From the NCBI RefSeq assembly GCF_938045405.1, contig NZ_CALIMW010000201.1:1-63073 (forward strand): a stretch of DNA of 63,073 bases, written 5' to 3'. Each line of letters begins with the position of its first letter. Within the stretch, counting starts at the first letter, position 1. The translations under genes and the position numbers were made by a program. The stretch is from an uncultured Campylobacter sp. GTDB lineage: Bacteria > Campylobacterota > Campylobacteria > Campylobacterales > Campylobacteraceae. Below the pieces are notes generated by a model that saw nothing but the letters and a program-made list of their open reading frames with translations, did no database searches and was not told where the DNA came from. Below, one piece after another: positions 15,316 through 24,471 of this stretch.

Positions 15316-18056
15316 TAGCGTTTCTCGGAACTTTTTGGATTCAAAATCGCCGTAAATAGCCTATCGCTTAGCACTCGCGCCGCTTTTTGCACATCCGCAC
15401 TTTTTACTGCGTTTACGCGCGCGGCGTAGCCCTTTTCGTCGTAGAGCGGATAGCCGTAAAGCTCGTGCGCAGTGATATTAGCAAGCCAAAAATCATTCGT
15501 CTGCGCAGCTCTTTTGGTCGATAGAATTTGAGCTTTTTTGAAATTTGCCAGCTCGCTATCTTTCGCGCCCGAGCTTTCGATCTGTTTTAAAATTTCACTC
15601 ACGCTTGCTGCAACGGCACGGGCATCTTTCGGCTCGGTAGAAAACGATACGTTCAAGCTCGCTGCGATTTGTGGCTCACGCACATAGGCGCTATGCACCA
15701 TCGCCGAGTAAATTTGTCCACGCGCCTCGCGGATCTGCTCGACGATACGATTGCTTAGCACGCTTTTTAACGCTTGAAATTTATAAGTGTCTGCAAAGTC
15801 GAAATTTTGCAGCTCATAGTTTGAAAAAATCATCCGAACTTCGCTTTTATCACTATCGCCGTAGTCTTGCATAATCTCGCCGCTAGAAGTATTTAGCATC
15901 AAAGTTTTAGGTGTAGCGCTGCTTGCGCCAGACTTTAGATTGCCGATATATTTGGCTAGGATTTGTTTCGCGCGCACAGGCTCAAAATCGCCGCTAAGCA
16001 CAAAGATAAAATCTCCAGCACCCGAGAAAATTTCATCCGCATCGCGCTGTAAATCGGCAAGATTTGCGCTCTTTACGTCATCTACGCTAAGCGGCTGCTT
16101 GCGAGCCGTATCTCCTGAATATAGAGATTTTAAAATTTGCTCGCCGAATTTAAATTCCGCCGTCTCGTCTCGTAGCGCAATCGCCGAAAGCGCGTCGGTT
16201 TTATATTTTGTAAGCGAGCTTGCATGAATTAGCGGCTCGCTAAATCTTGCGTAAAGCTCGTGTGTCATCGCCTCCAGATCCGCTCCTGCGCCTCTAAAAC
16301 CGCAGTCTGCGTCGTCCATCCTAAATCTTAGCTTATAATCAAATTTTGAGGTCAAGCGTCCCGCCTCGTATTCGTTTAGCTCGCCTATGGTGCCCGAGTT
16401 TAGCAGCGCGGTTAGAATTTCGCCACGAGCCTTGCCAAAATGCGCGTAGCCACCTTTTTTAACGGCTGCGAGGGTGATTTTATTTTTCTCGCTTTTAAGG
16501 GGTTTTAAAATTACGCGAGCGCCGTTTTTAAACACCAAAATTTCAGTGCCGCTAGCGCCTTTTTGCGCTTTAAATTCCGCCTCTTTTAAATCTGCTCCCG
16601 CAAGCTGCTTGGAAGCAAGCTTCGAAGCAGCGAAATTAAACGGCACCGCTTTTTCGTAGAGCAGCTCCGCATCTTTTTGGCTAATGCCCAAATCCTTTGC
16701 CGAGATAATCTCTGTAAATCTCGCTCCATCCGTTATCTTTGAGAAAAATTTATTAACATCTGCTAGCGTTATTTCTTCTAACGCCTTGAGGCTTAGATCG
16801 TGCTCGTCTTGCTTACTAAGCTTTACATTGCCGTTTTGTACGAAATCAAGTAATGCTCCTATTTGCGCACTTTGCGTATCGTTTTTAAGCAGATCGGCTT
16901 GCACTTGATGTTTAAATTCCGCCTTAACGCTATCAAAATCGTCATTGTTAAATCCGTGTTCGCGCACCCCTTTGATCGCGCTAAAAAGACTATTTAATGT
17001 GGCGTTGGCGTCGAAATTAAAAATATTTGCGCTTATGCTGTATAGTCTGCGGTTTTTAAACAGATCGTCCGAGCCGAAATAGGCTTTAAGCGGAATTTTG
17101 GCATTCACATTCATCGCGTCGTATCCAAGCTCCATCAGCCTCGATACGTAGGCTTGCAGCCACTCATTTTTAAGCGCACCGTAGCTTCTTAGCGGCTCAT
17201 ATTTGCCTGCGTAAAGCACGCTAGCGACATTAGTGCCGAGCTCGGGCTCTACGGTGCTTGCTAACCCGCCTTCAAATGGGCGTAGGCTAAGATCGCGCGG
17301 GATTTTTTCGCCGTGCACAGAAAGAGAGCTAAAATTTTGCTTGATTAGGTTTTTAATCTGCTCAATGTTTACGTCGCCCACGACTATGATGCTAATGGCG
17401 CTAGGAAGGTAGTTGCGCGCGTAGAATTTTTTTAGTTGCTCGCCGGTGGCGCCTTTGATGATTTCATTTTGTCCGATCGGAAAGCGTCTGGAAAATATGG
17501 AATTAGGGTATAAATATGTGGCGCGCTTTTCATAAAAGCGCCTCTCAAAGCCTTTTTTTGCTTCCTCTAAGATGACGCCTTTTTCCTTTTGCGTTTCGTT
17601 CTCGTCAAATTTTACGCCGCCTGCATAGTCGCGCAATACCAAAAATACGTCCTTCAGTGTCTCGTCGCTTACTTGGGACTGGATGTTGTATGTGGTATTT
17701 TCAAAGCCTGTTTGCGCATTGAGATCGGCGCCGAATTTCACTCCAAGGCGCTGCAGGGTATGGACTAGTTCGTTTTTATCGAAGTGCTCGCTGCCGTTGA
17801 ACGCCATATGCTCGACGAAATGCGCAAGACCCTGTTCGTCGTCATTTTCATCGACACTGCCCGCGGCTACGTTGAGGTAAAAAAGCGCGCTATTTTTTGG
17901 CACGTCGTTTTTGAGGATATAAAATTTCACGCCGTTTGCTAGCTCGCCGTGCACGACGCTAGGATCGAGCTTAAGCGGCATATCCGGGTTGGTATCTGCG
18001 GAGTAAAGGCTCAAAGAGCAAAGCAGGGCGGAGATAAAAAATATAAGCTTTTTCAT
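15315..18056 (-). CDS. Periplasmic M16 zinc peptidase (PqqL-like)
   Basis: The 913-residue protein begins with a Sec signal (cleavage likely after LYSA, residue 20). The inverted zinc motif is HFVEH at 79-83 in GLAHFVEHMAFNGS, followed by the downstream Glu region. Two M16 halves follow (a second inactive-type lobe around 480-900). Length and the signal match PqqL-like peptidases. Coupling to an SbmA/BacA-like importer suggests peptides are trimmed in the periplasm and taken up, which is inference. Confidence 0.85.
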   Translation of the reverse strand: MKKLIFFISALLCSLSLYSADTNPDMPLKLDPSVVHGELANGVKFYILKNDVPKNSALFYLNVAAGSVDENDDEQGLAHFVEHMAFNGSEHFDKNELVHTLQRLGVKFGADLNAQTGFENTTYNIQSQVSDETLKDVFLVLRDYAGGVKFDENETQKEKGVILEEAKKGFERRFYEKRATYLYPNSIFSRRFPIGQNEIIKGATGEQLKKFYARNYLPSAISIIVVGDVNIEQIKNLIKQNFSSLSVHGEKIPRDLSLRPFEGGLASTVEPELGTNVASVLYAGKYEPLRSYGALKNEWLQAYVSRLMELGYDAMNVNAKIPLKAYFGSDDLFKNRRLYSISANIFNFDANATLNSLFSAIKGVREHGFNNDDFDSVKAEFKHQVQADLLKNDTQSAQIGALLDFVQNGNVKLSKQDEHDLSLKALEEITLADVNKFFSKITDGARFTEIISAKDLGISQKDAELLYEKAVPFNFAASKLASKQLAGADLKEAEFKAQKGASGTEILVFKNGARVILKPLKSEKNKITLAAVKKGGYAHFGKARGEILTALLNSGTIGELNEYEAGRLTSKFDYKLRFRMDDADCGFRGAGADLEAMTHELYARFSEPLIHASSLTKYKTDALSAIALRDETAEFKFGEQILKSLYSGDTARKQPLSVDDVKSANLADLQRDADEIFSGAGDFIFVLSGDFEPVRAKQILAKYIGNLKSGASSATPKTLMLNTSSGEIMQDYGDSDKSEVRMIFSNYELQNFDFADTYKFQALKSVLSNRIVEQIREARGQIYSAMVHSAYVREPQIAASLNVSFSTEPKDARAVAASVSEILKQIESSGAKDSELANFKKAQILSTKRAAQTNDFWLANITAHELYGYPLYDEKGYAARVNAVKSADVQKAARVLSDRLFTAILNPKSSEKR

Positions 18057-18391
18057 AATTGTCCTTGGATTTAAAAACTTGCGATTGTAACAAAAGCTAG
18101 TTTAAAGTATGATTTTGCGAGCTTTGTTATGGATGAAATTTTGCCAAGGATTTGGGATTTTACTTGCGGTTTTAAAATTTTACTTGCAGAATTGAGAGGA
18201 ATGGAATTTTTGGAATTTTTGGAATTTTTGGAATTTTTGGAATTTTTGGAATTTTTGGAATTCCGCCGCCGCGACTTAAAATTTTGGCAGCGGAATTTAG
18301 AAAGCTTTGCTAGCTTTAACAGCCCATGCAAGGCTAAATTTAAACCTTACGCGGTTAGAACTTCATACGCTCGCGCGAAGAATTTTAGAAC
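18057..18391. other. Intergenic region with tandem repeat between M16 and ahpC genes
   Basis: About 335 bases between two minus-strand genes. It holds the 9-bp tandem repeat at 18202-18262. A plus-strand open frame (18129-18422) and a minus one cross the repeat because the unit is a multiple of three, but neither has a ribosome site or recognisable sequence outside the repeat. Confidence 0.6.
18202..18262. repeat. 9-bp tandem repeat, TGGAATTTT x 6.8
   Basis: Six perfect copies of TGGAATTTT followed by a partial seventh (TGGAATT). Because all copies are identical, the array is probably young and variable in length between strains. It lies downstream of ahpC (minus) and upstream of the M16 gene, so it could affect the promoter region of the latter. 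Confidence 0.95.
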
Positions 18392-18988
18392 TTATAGTTT
18401 GCTCGCATTTTTGCCTAGATAATCCGCGACGCCCTTAGGATCTGCTTTCATCCCTGCGTCGCCTTTGTGCCAACCCGCAGGGCAAACCTCGCCGTGCTCG
18501 TTCGTAAATAGCATCGTATCAACCATGCGAAGCATCTCATCGATATTGCGACCTAGCGGTAGGTCGTTGATGACGGCGTGGCGGACGGTGCCATCTTTGT
18601 CAAGTAGGAAGCTGCCGCGAAGCGCTACGGCGTTGCCGAACAGCACGTCGAAGCTGCGTGCGATATCCTTCGTAATATCCGAAACTAGCGGGAACTGCAC
18701 TTTGCCGATACCGCCTGCGTTTACCGGAGTGTTTTTCCATGCAAGGTGGGTAAACTCGCTATCGCAGCTAACGCCGATAACTTCGATGCCCTTGGATTTG
18801 AAATCTTGATATCTGTGATCGAATGCGATGATCTCGCTCGGGCAGACGAAGGTAAAATCTTTTGGATAAAAGAATACGACCGCGCCTTTTTCGCCGATAT
18901 TTTTATAGAGGTTGAAATCCTCAACTATTTCGTTGTTGCCTAAAACCGCAGTTGCCGTGAAATCAACGGCTTTGTTGGTTACTATCAT
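18392..18988 (-). CDS. ahpC: Alkyl hydroperoxide reductase, 2-Cys peroxiredoxin
   Basis: Reduces organic peroxides and hydrogen peroxide. The peroxidatic Cys is C49 in YPKDFTFVCPSE, the catalytic Arg is in LRGSFLLD, and the resolving Cys is in HGEVCPAGWHKG near the C terminus. 198 residues is normal for AhpC. It is divergent from fdxA, the same arrangement as in C. jejuni, where both genes contribute to aerotolerance. No AhpF is nearby. Confidence 0.95.
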   Translation of the reverse strand: MIVTNKAVDFTATAVLGNNEIVEDFNLYKNIGEKGAVVFFYPKDFTFVCPSEIIAFDHRYQDFKSKGIEVIGVSCDSEFTHLAWKNTPVNAGGIGKVQFPLVSDITKDIARSFDVLFGNAVALRGSFLLDKDGTVRHAVINDLPLGRNIDEMLRMVDTMLFTNEHGEVCPAGWHKGDAGMKADPKGVADYLGKNASKL

Positions 18989-19167
18989 TTGTTTCTCCTT
19001 GTTAATAAAATTTATGATGGCGATTATACATTTTAAAACTTTAGATTTGCTGAAATTTTATGAAAATTTTTATGTAATAAAATTTATTTATCCAATAATA
19101 TTACTTTTATCATTTTTTAAATTTAGTATGTTATCATCGCGCTTCATTTTTTGATAAAGGAGAAAAA

Positions 19168-19452
19168 ATGGCTGTAAAAATCACCGATATTTGCATTAGC
19201 TGCGGCTCATGCATCGACGAGTGCCCGGTAAATGCTATCGTAGACGATAGCGATAATCCAAGCGGCGAGGATAGCTACTACGTATATGCCGATAAATGCG
19301 TCGAGTGTGTAGGCTACAACGACGAGCCTGCGTGCGCTAGTGCCTGTCCGACTGATGGCTGTATCGTCTGGAGCGACATCGTAGCGGGTCAACCTAGCAG
19401 GGATAGTATAGGTGCGGATCTACGCAGCGGAGATACCCCGGTATTTGCTTAG
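19168..19452 (+). CDS. fdxA: Dicluster 4Fe-4S ferredoxin
   Basis: Cytoplasmic electron carrier of 94 residues. The first cluster is CISCGSCIDECP (C9, C12, C15, C19). The second has an insertion typical of the family: CVECVGYNDEPACASACP. It is divergent from ahpC and followed by a hairpin terminator and ndk, as in C. jejuni, where fdxA is iron-induced and needed for aerotolerance. The ribosome site AAAGGAG is clear. Regulation here is inferred from that precedent. Confidence 0.92.
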   Translation: MAVKITDICISCGSCIDECPVNAIVDDSDNPSGEDSYYVYADKCVECVGYNDEPACASACPTDGCIVWSDIVAGQPSRDSIGADLRSGDTPVFA

Positions 19453-19457
19453 CAGAT

Positions 19458-19487
19458 AAAATTCCGCGATCAAATGCGCGGAATTTT
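19458..19487 (+). terminator. Terminator after fdxA
   Basis: An 11-base stem, AAAATTCCGCG pairing with CGCGGAATTTT across an 8-base loop, six bases after the fdxA stop. The 3' arm ends in a T-run. Confidence 0.75.
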
Positions 19488-19528
19488 AATTCATTCAATC
19501 CTTAAATAAATTTTAACCTATTTTTCGA

Positions 19529-19534
19529 TACAAT
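19529..19534 (+). promoter_or_regulatory. -10 box of the ndk operon
   Basis: TACAAT after a T-rich stretch, 26 bases upstream of the ndk ATG and downstream of the fdxA terminator. Confidence 0.45.
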
Positions 19535-19559
19535 CTGCCTTTCACTTTAAGGAGATTAT

Positions 19560-19973
19560 ATGCAGCAAACGCTTTCTATTATTAAGCCTGATGCCGTTAA
19601 AAAAGGCGTTATCGGCAAAATTATCGATCGTTTCGAAAGCCACGGACTAAGAATCGCAGCGGCTAAAAAATTATGCCTAAGCGCCGAAGATGCAGGTAAA
19701 TTTTATGAAATTCACAAGGATCGTCCTTTTTATAAGGATCTGATTGAGTTCATGACTAGCGGCCCGGTGGTCGTAATGGTGCTTGAAGGCGACGATGCCG
19801 TAGCTAAAAATCGTGCGCTAATGGGCGCTACCGATCCGAAAAAAGCCGATAAAGGCACGATCAGAGCGGACTTTGCGGACAGTATCGACGCTAACGCCGT
19901 TCACGGCAGCGACAGCCTAGAAAACGCAAAAACCGAGATCGCATTTTTCTTTGCAAAAAGAGAAATTTGCTAA
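19560..19973 (+). CDS. ndk: Nucleoside diphosphate kinase
   Basis: Balances nucleoside triphosphates through a phospho-His intermediate. The start QQTLSIIKPDAVKKGVIGKI is typical, with NRALMGATDPKKA near 95 and the active-site His in NAVHGSDSLENA. 137 residues is the normal length. It heads the ndk-yceD-rpmF-plsX-fabH run seen in C. jejuni. Confidence 0.96.
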   Translation: MQQTLSIIKPDAVKKGVIGKIIDRFESHGLRIAAAKKLCLSAEDAGKFYEIHKDRPFYKDLIEFMTSGPVVVMVLEGDDAVAKNRALMGATDPKKADKGTIRADFADSIDANAVHGSDSLENAKTEIAFFFAKREIC

Positions 19974-19982
19974 GAGTGCCGC

Positions 19983-20336
19983 GTGAAGATCGCTTTTGCT
20001 AAAATTTCCGCCGCGCCTGTGCCGTTTGAAATTTTGCGAGATGGGCTTAAGCTCAGCGGAAATTTGAAACGAAAAGACTCTAAGTTTATCGAGTGCAAGG
20101 GCGAAATTAAGGGCAAAATTCCATACATTTGCGACCGCTGCGGCAAAGAATTTGATCTTGACGTAAACGAGAGCGTAAATTTGCTTTTAAGCGAAGGCGT
20201 TTTTAACGACGAAAGGCACGAGAGCTTGGATGTGATGGAGTTTTTCGGCGCCGAAGTTGATGTGGATGAAATTTTAAGAAGCGAAATGGAAGCTTTTAAA
20301 AGCGACTATTTTTATTGCGAAGAATGCAAGAATTAA
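19983..20336 (+). CDS. YceD/DUF177 family protein
   Basis: 117 residues. It carries two CxxC pairs, CDRCGKEFDLD near 51 and CEEC near the end, suggesting a structural metal. YceD-family proteins sit directly upstream of rpmF in many bacteria and are linked to 23S rRNA maturation, though mechanism is unclear. The start is GTG at 19983. It is separated from rpmF by 18 bases. Confidence 0.85.
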   Translation: MKIAFAKISAAPVPFEILRDGLKLSGNLKRKDSKFIECKGEIKGKIPYICDRCGKEFDLDVNESVNLLLSEGVFNDERHESLDVMEFFGAEVDVDEILRSEMEAFKSDYFYCEECKN

Positions 20337-20354
20337 ATTTATAAAGGAGAAAAA

Positions 20355-20501
20355 ATGGCAGTTCCAAAGCGAAGAGTTAGTAAAACTCGTGCGGCGAAAA
20401 GACGCACTCACTACAAAGTGACCCTTCCGATCCCCGTCAAAGATAAAGACGGAAGCTGGAAAATTCCGCATAGAATAAACAAAACTACGGGCGAATATTA
20501 A
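20355..20501 (+). CDS. rpmF: 50S ribosomal protein L32
   Basis: 48 residues, start MAVPKRRVSKTRAAKRRTHY, which is the L32 signature. AAAGGAG precedes the ATG. It lacks the C-terminal CxxC pairs of zinc-type L32, so it is the zinc-free form. It lies between the YceD gene and plsX, the common linkage of translation with lipid synthesis. Confidence 0.95.
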   Translation: MAVPKRRVSKTRAAKRRTHYKVTLPIPVKDKDGSWKIPHRINKTTGEY

Positions 20502-20505
20502 TCCG

Positions 20506-21498
20506 ATGATTTCCGTTGCTATAGACGCGATGGGCGGTGATTTCGGCTGCGAGCCGATAATAAACGGAGTCGTAGATGCGCTGCGAGAGCGTAAATTTAA
20601 TGCGTTTTTGGTAGGTGACGAAGCGCAAATCAAGCCTTTTATTCCACAAGATCAAGGCTTTGAGAAACATATTACTTACGTGGCCGCAAGCGAAGTTTTC
20701 GAGATGAAAGAGGGCGCAACCGACGCTCTTAAACGCAAAGAGAGTAGCATCTTTAAAGCGGTCGATCTAGTAAAAGACGGCACTTGCAAAGCCGTGGTAT
20801 CAGCAGGACATAGCGGCGCTACGATGAGCCTTGCTACGCTTCGCATAGGAAGGCTCAAAGGTATCTTGCGCCCGGCGATTGCTACGCTGATGCCAAATTC
20901 CATAGGCGGTCGCACGCTTGTGCTAGATGTGGGCGCTTATGTGGATTGTAAGCCTGAGAATTTGTTTCAATTCGCTATTATGGGCGAAGCATACGCCAAG
21001 GAGATTATGGGTTTAAACGCACCACGCATCGGCTTATTATCCAACGGCGAGGAGGATAGTAAAGGCAACGAGGTAACAAAAGAAACCTTTCATATGCTTA
21101 AGAAGATGCAAAATTTTATTGGTAATGTCGAAGGCAATCAAATTTTTGACGGCTCGGTAGACGTGGTCGTGTGCGATGGATTTATCGGCAACATTATGCT
21201 AAAATCCAGCGAAGGTGTCGCAGGCGCTATCGGCAAACTTATCAAAAACGAAACAAAAAAATCTCCGATTGCTATCGCTGGCTCCATTTTGATGAAGCGC
21301 GTCTTTAAGATAATCAAAAAAAGCACGGACTACGACGAATACGGCGGCGCGCCGCTTTTGGGCGTCAAAGAGTGCGTCATCATAAGCCACGGCAAAAGTA
21401 CCCCGAAAGCCGTTAAAAACGCGATCTTTCAAGCGCTTAAATTTGCAGATTCTAAAATCAACTCCGCGATAGAAAGCGAAATTTCTTCAAACGAATAG
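20506..21498 (+). CDS. plsX: Phosphate acyltransferase PlsX
   Basis: Makes acyl-phosphate from acyl-ACP for phospholipid synthesis; the partner PlsY is at 26770. It begins ISVAIDAMGGDFGCEPII and has VVSAGHSGATMSLA and LDVGAYVDCKPENL, all PlsX hallmarks. The ATG is 4 bases after the rpmF stop. 330 residues is usual. A C-terminal tail rich in Ser and Glu ends the protein. Confidence 0.95.
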   Translation: MISVAIDAMGGDFGCEPIINGVVDALRERKFNAFLVGDEAQIKPFIPQDQGFEKHITYVAASEVFEMKEGATDALKRKESSIFKAVDLVKDGTCKAVVSAGHSGATMSLATLRIGRLKGILRPAIATLMPNSIGGRTLVLDVGAYVDCKPENLFQFAIMGEAYAKEIMGLNAPRIGLLSNGEEDSKGNEVTKETFHMLKKMQNFIGNVEGNQIFDGSVDVVVCDGFIGNIMLKSSEGVAGAIGKLIKNETKKSPIAIAGSILMKRVFKIIKKSTDYDEYGGAPLLGVKECVIISHGKSTPKAVKNAIFQALKFADSKINSAIESEISSNE

Positions 21499-21506
21499 GA
21501 AAACGA

Positions 21507-22505
21507 ATGCAAAAAGCCTCGATGATCTCAATCGCAGCATACGCGCCGAGCCAAATTTTAACCAATTTCGATCTTGAAAAGATGGTTGAAACGAGCGATG
21601 AATGGATCGTCAAGCGAACTGGCATTCATGAACGCCGTATCGCGAAGGGCGAAACCACTAGCGATCTAGGCGCGAAAGCGGCTTTAAAGGCGATTGAGCG
21701 TAGCGGTTTGCAAAAAAACGAGATCGATGCCATAATCTGCGCCACGATCTCGCCCGATTACTTCTGCATGCCCTCGACTGCGTGCGTCATCGCGGATAAG
21801 CTGGGTTTGAACTTCGGCATCACGGCGTTTGATATAAATGCCGCCTGTACGGGTTTCATCTATCTTTTGGAGCTCGCAAAATCCCTCATCGAAAGCGGTG
21901 CTAAAAAACATGTGCTGATAATCGGTACGGAAAAGCTAAGCTCAATAGTCGATTGGAGCGACCGCGCTACGTGCATACTTTTCGGCGACGGCGCAGGCGC
22001 TGCGGTTATCGCGGCGCGCGACGATAACGAAATCATCGACGTTCATACCGCTAGCGACGGCAGCAAGGGCGATCTTCTCATTACCCCGGCTCCTGGCAGC
22101 GTCAATCCGCTTAGCAGGAAGATCATCGACGAAAAGCTGGGCTTTATGCAGATGGCGGGGCGCGAGGTCTTTAAAATCGCGGTGCCGACGCTCAGCAACG
22201 ACGTCGTAGAGATTTTGGAGAAAAATAAAATTTCGCCCGAGCAGGTCGATCTTTTTATCCCGCACCAGGCAAATTTACGCATTATCGAGGCGGTCAAGGC
22301 GAGACTGGAGTTTAGCGACGAGCAGTGCGTGCTTACGATCGGCAAATACGGCAACACAAGCTCAGCGTCGATCCCGATGGCGATAAATGACGCTTACGAA
22401 AGCGGCAGGCTCAAAAATGGCTCGCTCATATTGCTTGATGCGTTCGGCGGCGGCTTTACCTGGGGCAGTGCGCTTTTGAAATTCGGCGGTAAGAGCACAA
22501 ACTAG
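21507..22505 (+). CDS. fabH: 3-oxoacyl-ACP synthase III
   Basis: Starts fatty acid chains by condensing acetyl-CoA with malonyl-ACP. The catalytic triad is visible: Cys in NAACTGFIYLLE, His in PHQANLRI, Asn in GNTSSASIPMAI. DEWIVKRTGIHERRI near 30-44 is also conserved. 332 residues, 8 bases after plsX. No terminator is obvious downstream. Confidence 0.95.
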   Translation: MQKASMISIAAYAPSQILTNFDLEKMVETSDEWIVKRTGIHERRIAKGETTSDLGAKAALKAIERSGLQKNEIDAIICATISPDYFCMPSTACVIADKLGLNFGITAFDINAACTGFIYLLELAKSLIESGAKKHVLIIGTEKLSSIVDWSDRATCILFGDGAGAAVIAARDDNEIIDVHTASDGSKGDLLITPAPGSVNPLSRKIIDEKLGFMQMAGREVFKIAVPTLSNDVVEILEKNKISPEQVDLFIPHQANLRIIEAVKARLEFSDEQCVLTIGKYGNTSSASIPMAINDAYESGRLKNGSLILLDAFGGGFTWGSALLKFGGKSTN

Positions 22506-23453
22506 CGCTTTTTAAATTTTATTATCTTTGAATTTCGCCATATTTAAGAGTTAAAATTCCAAGCTTATTTACAAAACTAATTTCAAATTTATATTATTCC
22601 GAGTTAGGTTTCAAAATTTTAAAATGAAGCGTTTGCGATTGAAAGCATATTATAATCTTGTGCAGTTAAAATATCGGCTTTTGCGTGAGATAGTAAAACG
22701 ACGTTAGTCTGAGGTTGCTGCTTTTTGGCGACGGGCTTTTAGAATATAAAAGAAATCAAATATGATAGCCTAAATGGGCGTTACTTTCAGCTGATTCTAC
22801 ACATTAATGGCTTGTGATTAGCTGCAAAGCTCAATAAGTATTTTTACGGGCGGCGTATGGTGGATCTTTTGAGCGACCTACACATAGGCTGTAGAATAAA
22901 ATTCAAATACCAAAACGCTCACAACAGCAAGCATCAAATTGCCTTAGATTTGAAATTTAGCATAAATGCTAGTAAATTTAATTAAATACCGCGAACGAGG
23001 CGATAAAGGATCGCTATGCCATGAGTGAAGAAGCGTCGTATCTCTAATATCTATAGGGCGTTAAAAATTTCCAGCTATCTCCCGTTATACAAATATATAT
23101 TATCTCTATATAGATAGCGGCGAGCCGGAGGGCGCAGCCACGCTATAGCTACAGACTGAAGCGATCAATGCGTTTAGTTTTAGTGCGAAAGCTACAGCTA
23201 TTTATAGGTTTTGATGGTAGGTCTAGCTCAATGCCATTGTAAGCATTGAAAAATTTCGCACAAAATATCATCTCACAATTATGGACGACAGTTATTAAAG
23301 TATATTATTGGGGCAATTTTTTATAAATTTTAAGTTCAAATTCCATTCGGATAAAATTTAGATTTATTTTTTAGAAAGCGATCCGAAATTATTTAAAATT
23401 CCTCCGTTAGCTTGGACTATCTAGCGTTTTGTTCGTGTACCCGATTTAAAATT
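22506..23453. other. Long gap with no intact gene; possible decayed coding sequence
   Basis: About 950 bases without a convincing gene. Some short stretches read like protein: a 42-codon frame from ATG 22857 (MVDLLSDLHIGCRIKF), NEAIKDRYAMSEEASYL around 22993-23043, and SGEPEGAATL ... TEAINAFSFSAKATAIY around 23118-23202. All are interrupted by stops and lie in different frames, so a degraded gene is possible. I cannot name a family. Confidence 0.35.
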
Positions 23454-24377
23454 TTAAATAACGTAAAATCCCAAATTCTCGTGTTTAAGGATAATTTTTC
23501 TGATCTCTTTTAGTAAGCTGAGCGAGGCTTCGATTTCGACGCGGCGGGTGCTTACGCTCTCGATGTTCGCGCCTACGCTTACGCCTTTTGCGAGGGCGTA
23601 TTTATAGATGAAATCAAACATCTCTGCACACAGCGCTGTTGAACTTTGCAAAATATCGACGCTGCTTTGCAGCCGTTGCTGCAAAAAATCCGGCACCGAG
23701 ATGCCAAGCCATTTCATAAACTCAAGCGTCTTTAGGCTACCGCACGGCGTGAAAGTAAAGATTATCGGCACCTTTTTGCACTCCAAAGCGGCGTAATCGT
23801 CGATGAAATCTTTGGCATTTTGCACATTATAAACCGCCTGAGTGATAAAAAATTCGCATCCGTCTGCAGTCTTCTCCGCGATTTTTAGGTGCTCGTCGCG
23901 GCTCTTTTCATGGCGTTCAGGAATGCAGATGCCGCCTAGGCAAAGATGCGGCGCCACGAGTCGCTTGAGCTCATAGGCGCGGCTTAGATGCAGTTTGCAT
24001 TCTTCGTTTTTAGAGCTCGCCCCCACGAAAACGCCCAGTCCGCTTGCGGCATGCCTTAGAATTTCGCAAAATTCCGCTTCATCGTATTTGCCTACCGCGC
24101 GGTAGATGATCGCTTCTTTATCAGTGTGTAGATACTGCGTGTAATAGCGCGCAGGATCGATCGTATGCACAAAAGGAAAGGTCCGCTCATCTTTCGTGCG
24201 CGCGCTTTCATCTTGTAGATCGTAGATGACGATGCCGTCGCATTCGCATTCGCCTAGGCGCTGCGACCACGCCGTACCTAGGCGCTCGAGCTCGTCTTGA
24301 GGGGACGTGATTTTAGGCGGAACGATGCCGTAGAGCAAAATTCCGCTTTTTCCGTTTCTAATTTTTTCTTTTAACAC
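23454..24377 (-). CDS. Methylenetetrahydrofolate reductase-like protein
   Basis: 307 residues of the MTHFR/FAD-linked reductase TIM-barrel type. YGIVPPKITSPQDE near the start, a central GVFVGASSKNEECKLHLSRAYEL, then LGGICIPERHEKSRDEH and CEFFITQAVYNVQNAKDFIDDY, which match the barrel strands around the flavin. Canonical MetF has FFPP near its start and is about 290 residues, so this is a divergent member. It may act in folate or one-carbon metabolism, but the substrate is unproved. It is transcribed alone, divergent from the HerA-like gene. Confidence 0.65.
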   Translation of the reverse strand: MLKEKIRNGKSGILLYGIVPPKITSPQDELERLGTAWSQRLGECECDGIVIYDLQDESARTKDERTFPFVHTIDPARYYTQYLHTDKEAIIYRAVGKYDEAEFCEILRHAASGLGVFVGASSKNEECKLHLSRAYELKRLVAPHLCLGGICIPERHEKSRDEHLKIAEKTADGCEFFITQAVYNVQNAKDFIDDYAALECKKVPIIFTFTPCGSLKTLEFMKWLGISVPDFLQQRLQSSVDILQSSTALCAEMFDFIYKYALAKGVSVGANIESVSTRRVEIEASLSLLKEIRKIILKHENLGFYVI

Positions 24378-24435
24378 TTGCCATTCCTTGATTTTTCGCG
24401 CATTTTAGCAAATTTAAATTTAAAAATTTAAATGA

Positions 24436-24441
24436 TATAAT
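24436..24441 (+). promoter_or_regulatory. -10 box upstream of the HerA-like gene
   Basis: TATAAT with TG two bases upstream (extended -10), about 30 bases before the ATG at 24472. AAGGAA is the ribosome site. Confidence 0.65.
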
Positions 24442-24471
24442 GCCGCGCAAATTGCAAATTTAAGGAACGCA

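Noticed and set aside
18202..18262. CRISPR array
   Set aside because: Unit is only 9 bases and has no spacers.
18129..18422. Plus-strand open frame through the 9-bp repeat, reading LEF repeats
   Set aside because: No ribosome site, overlaps the ahpC end, and is open mainly because the repeat unit is a multiple of three.
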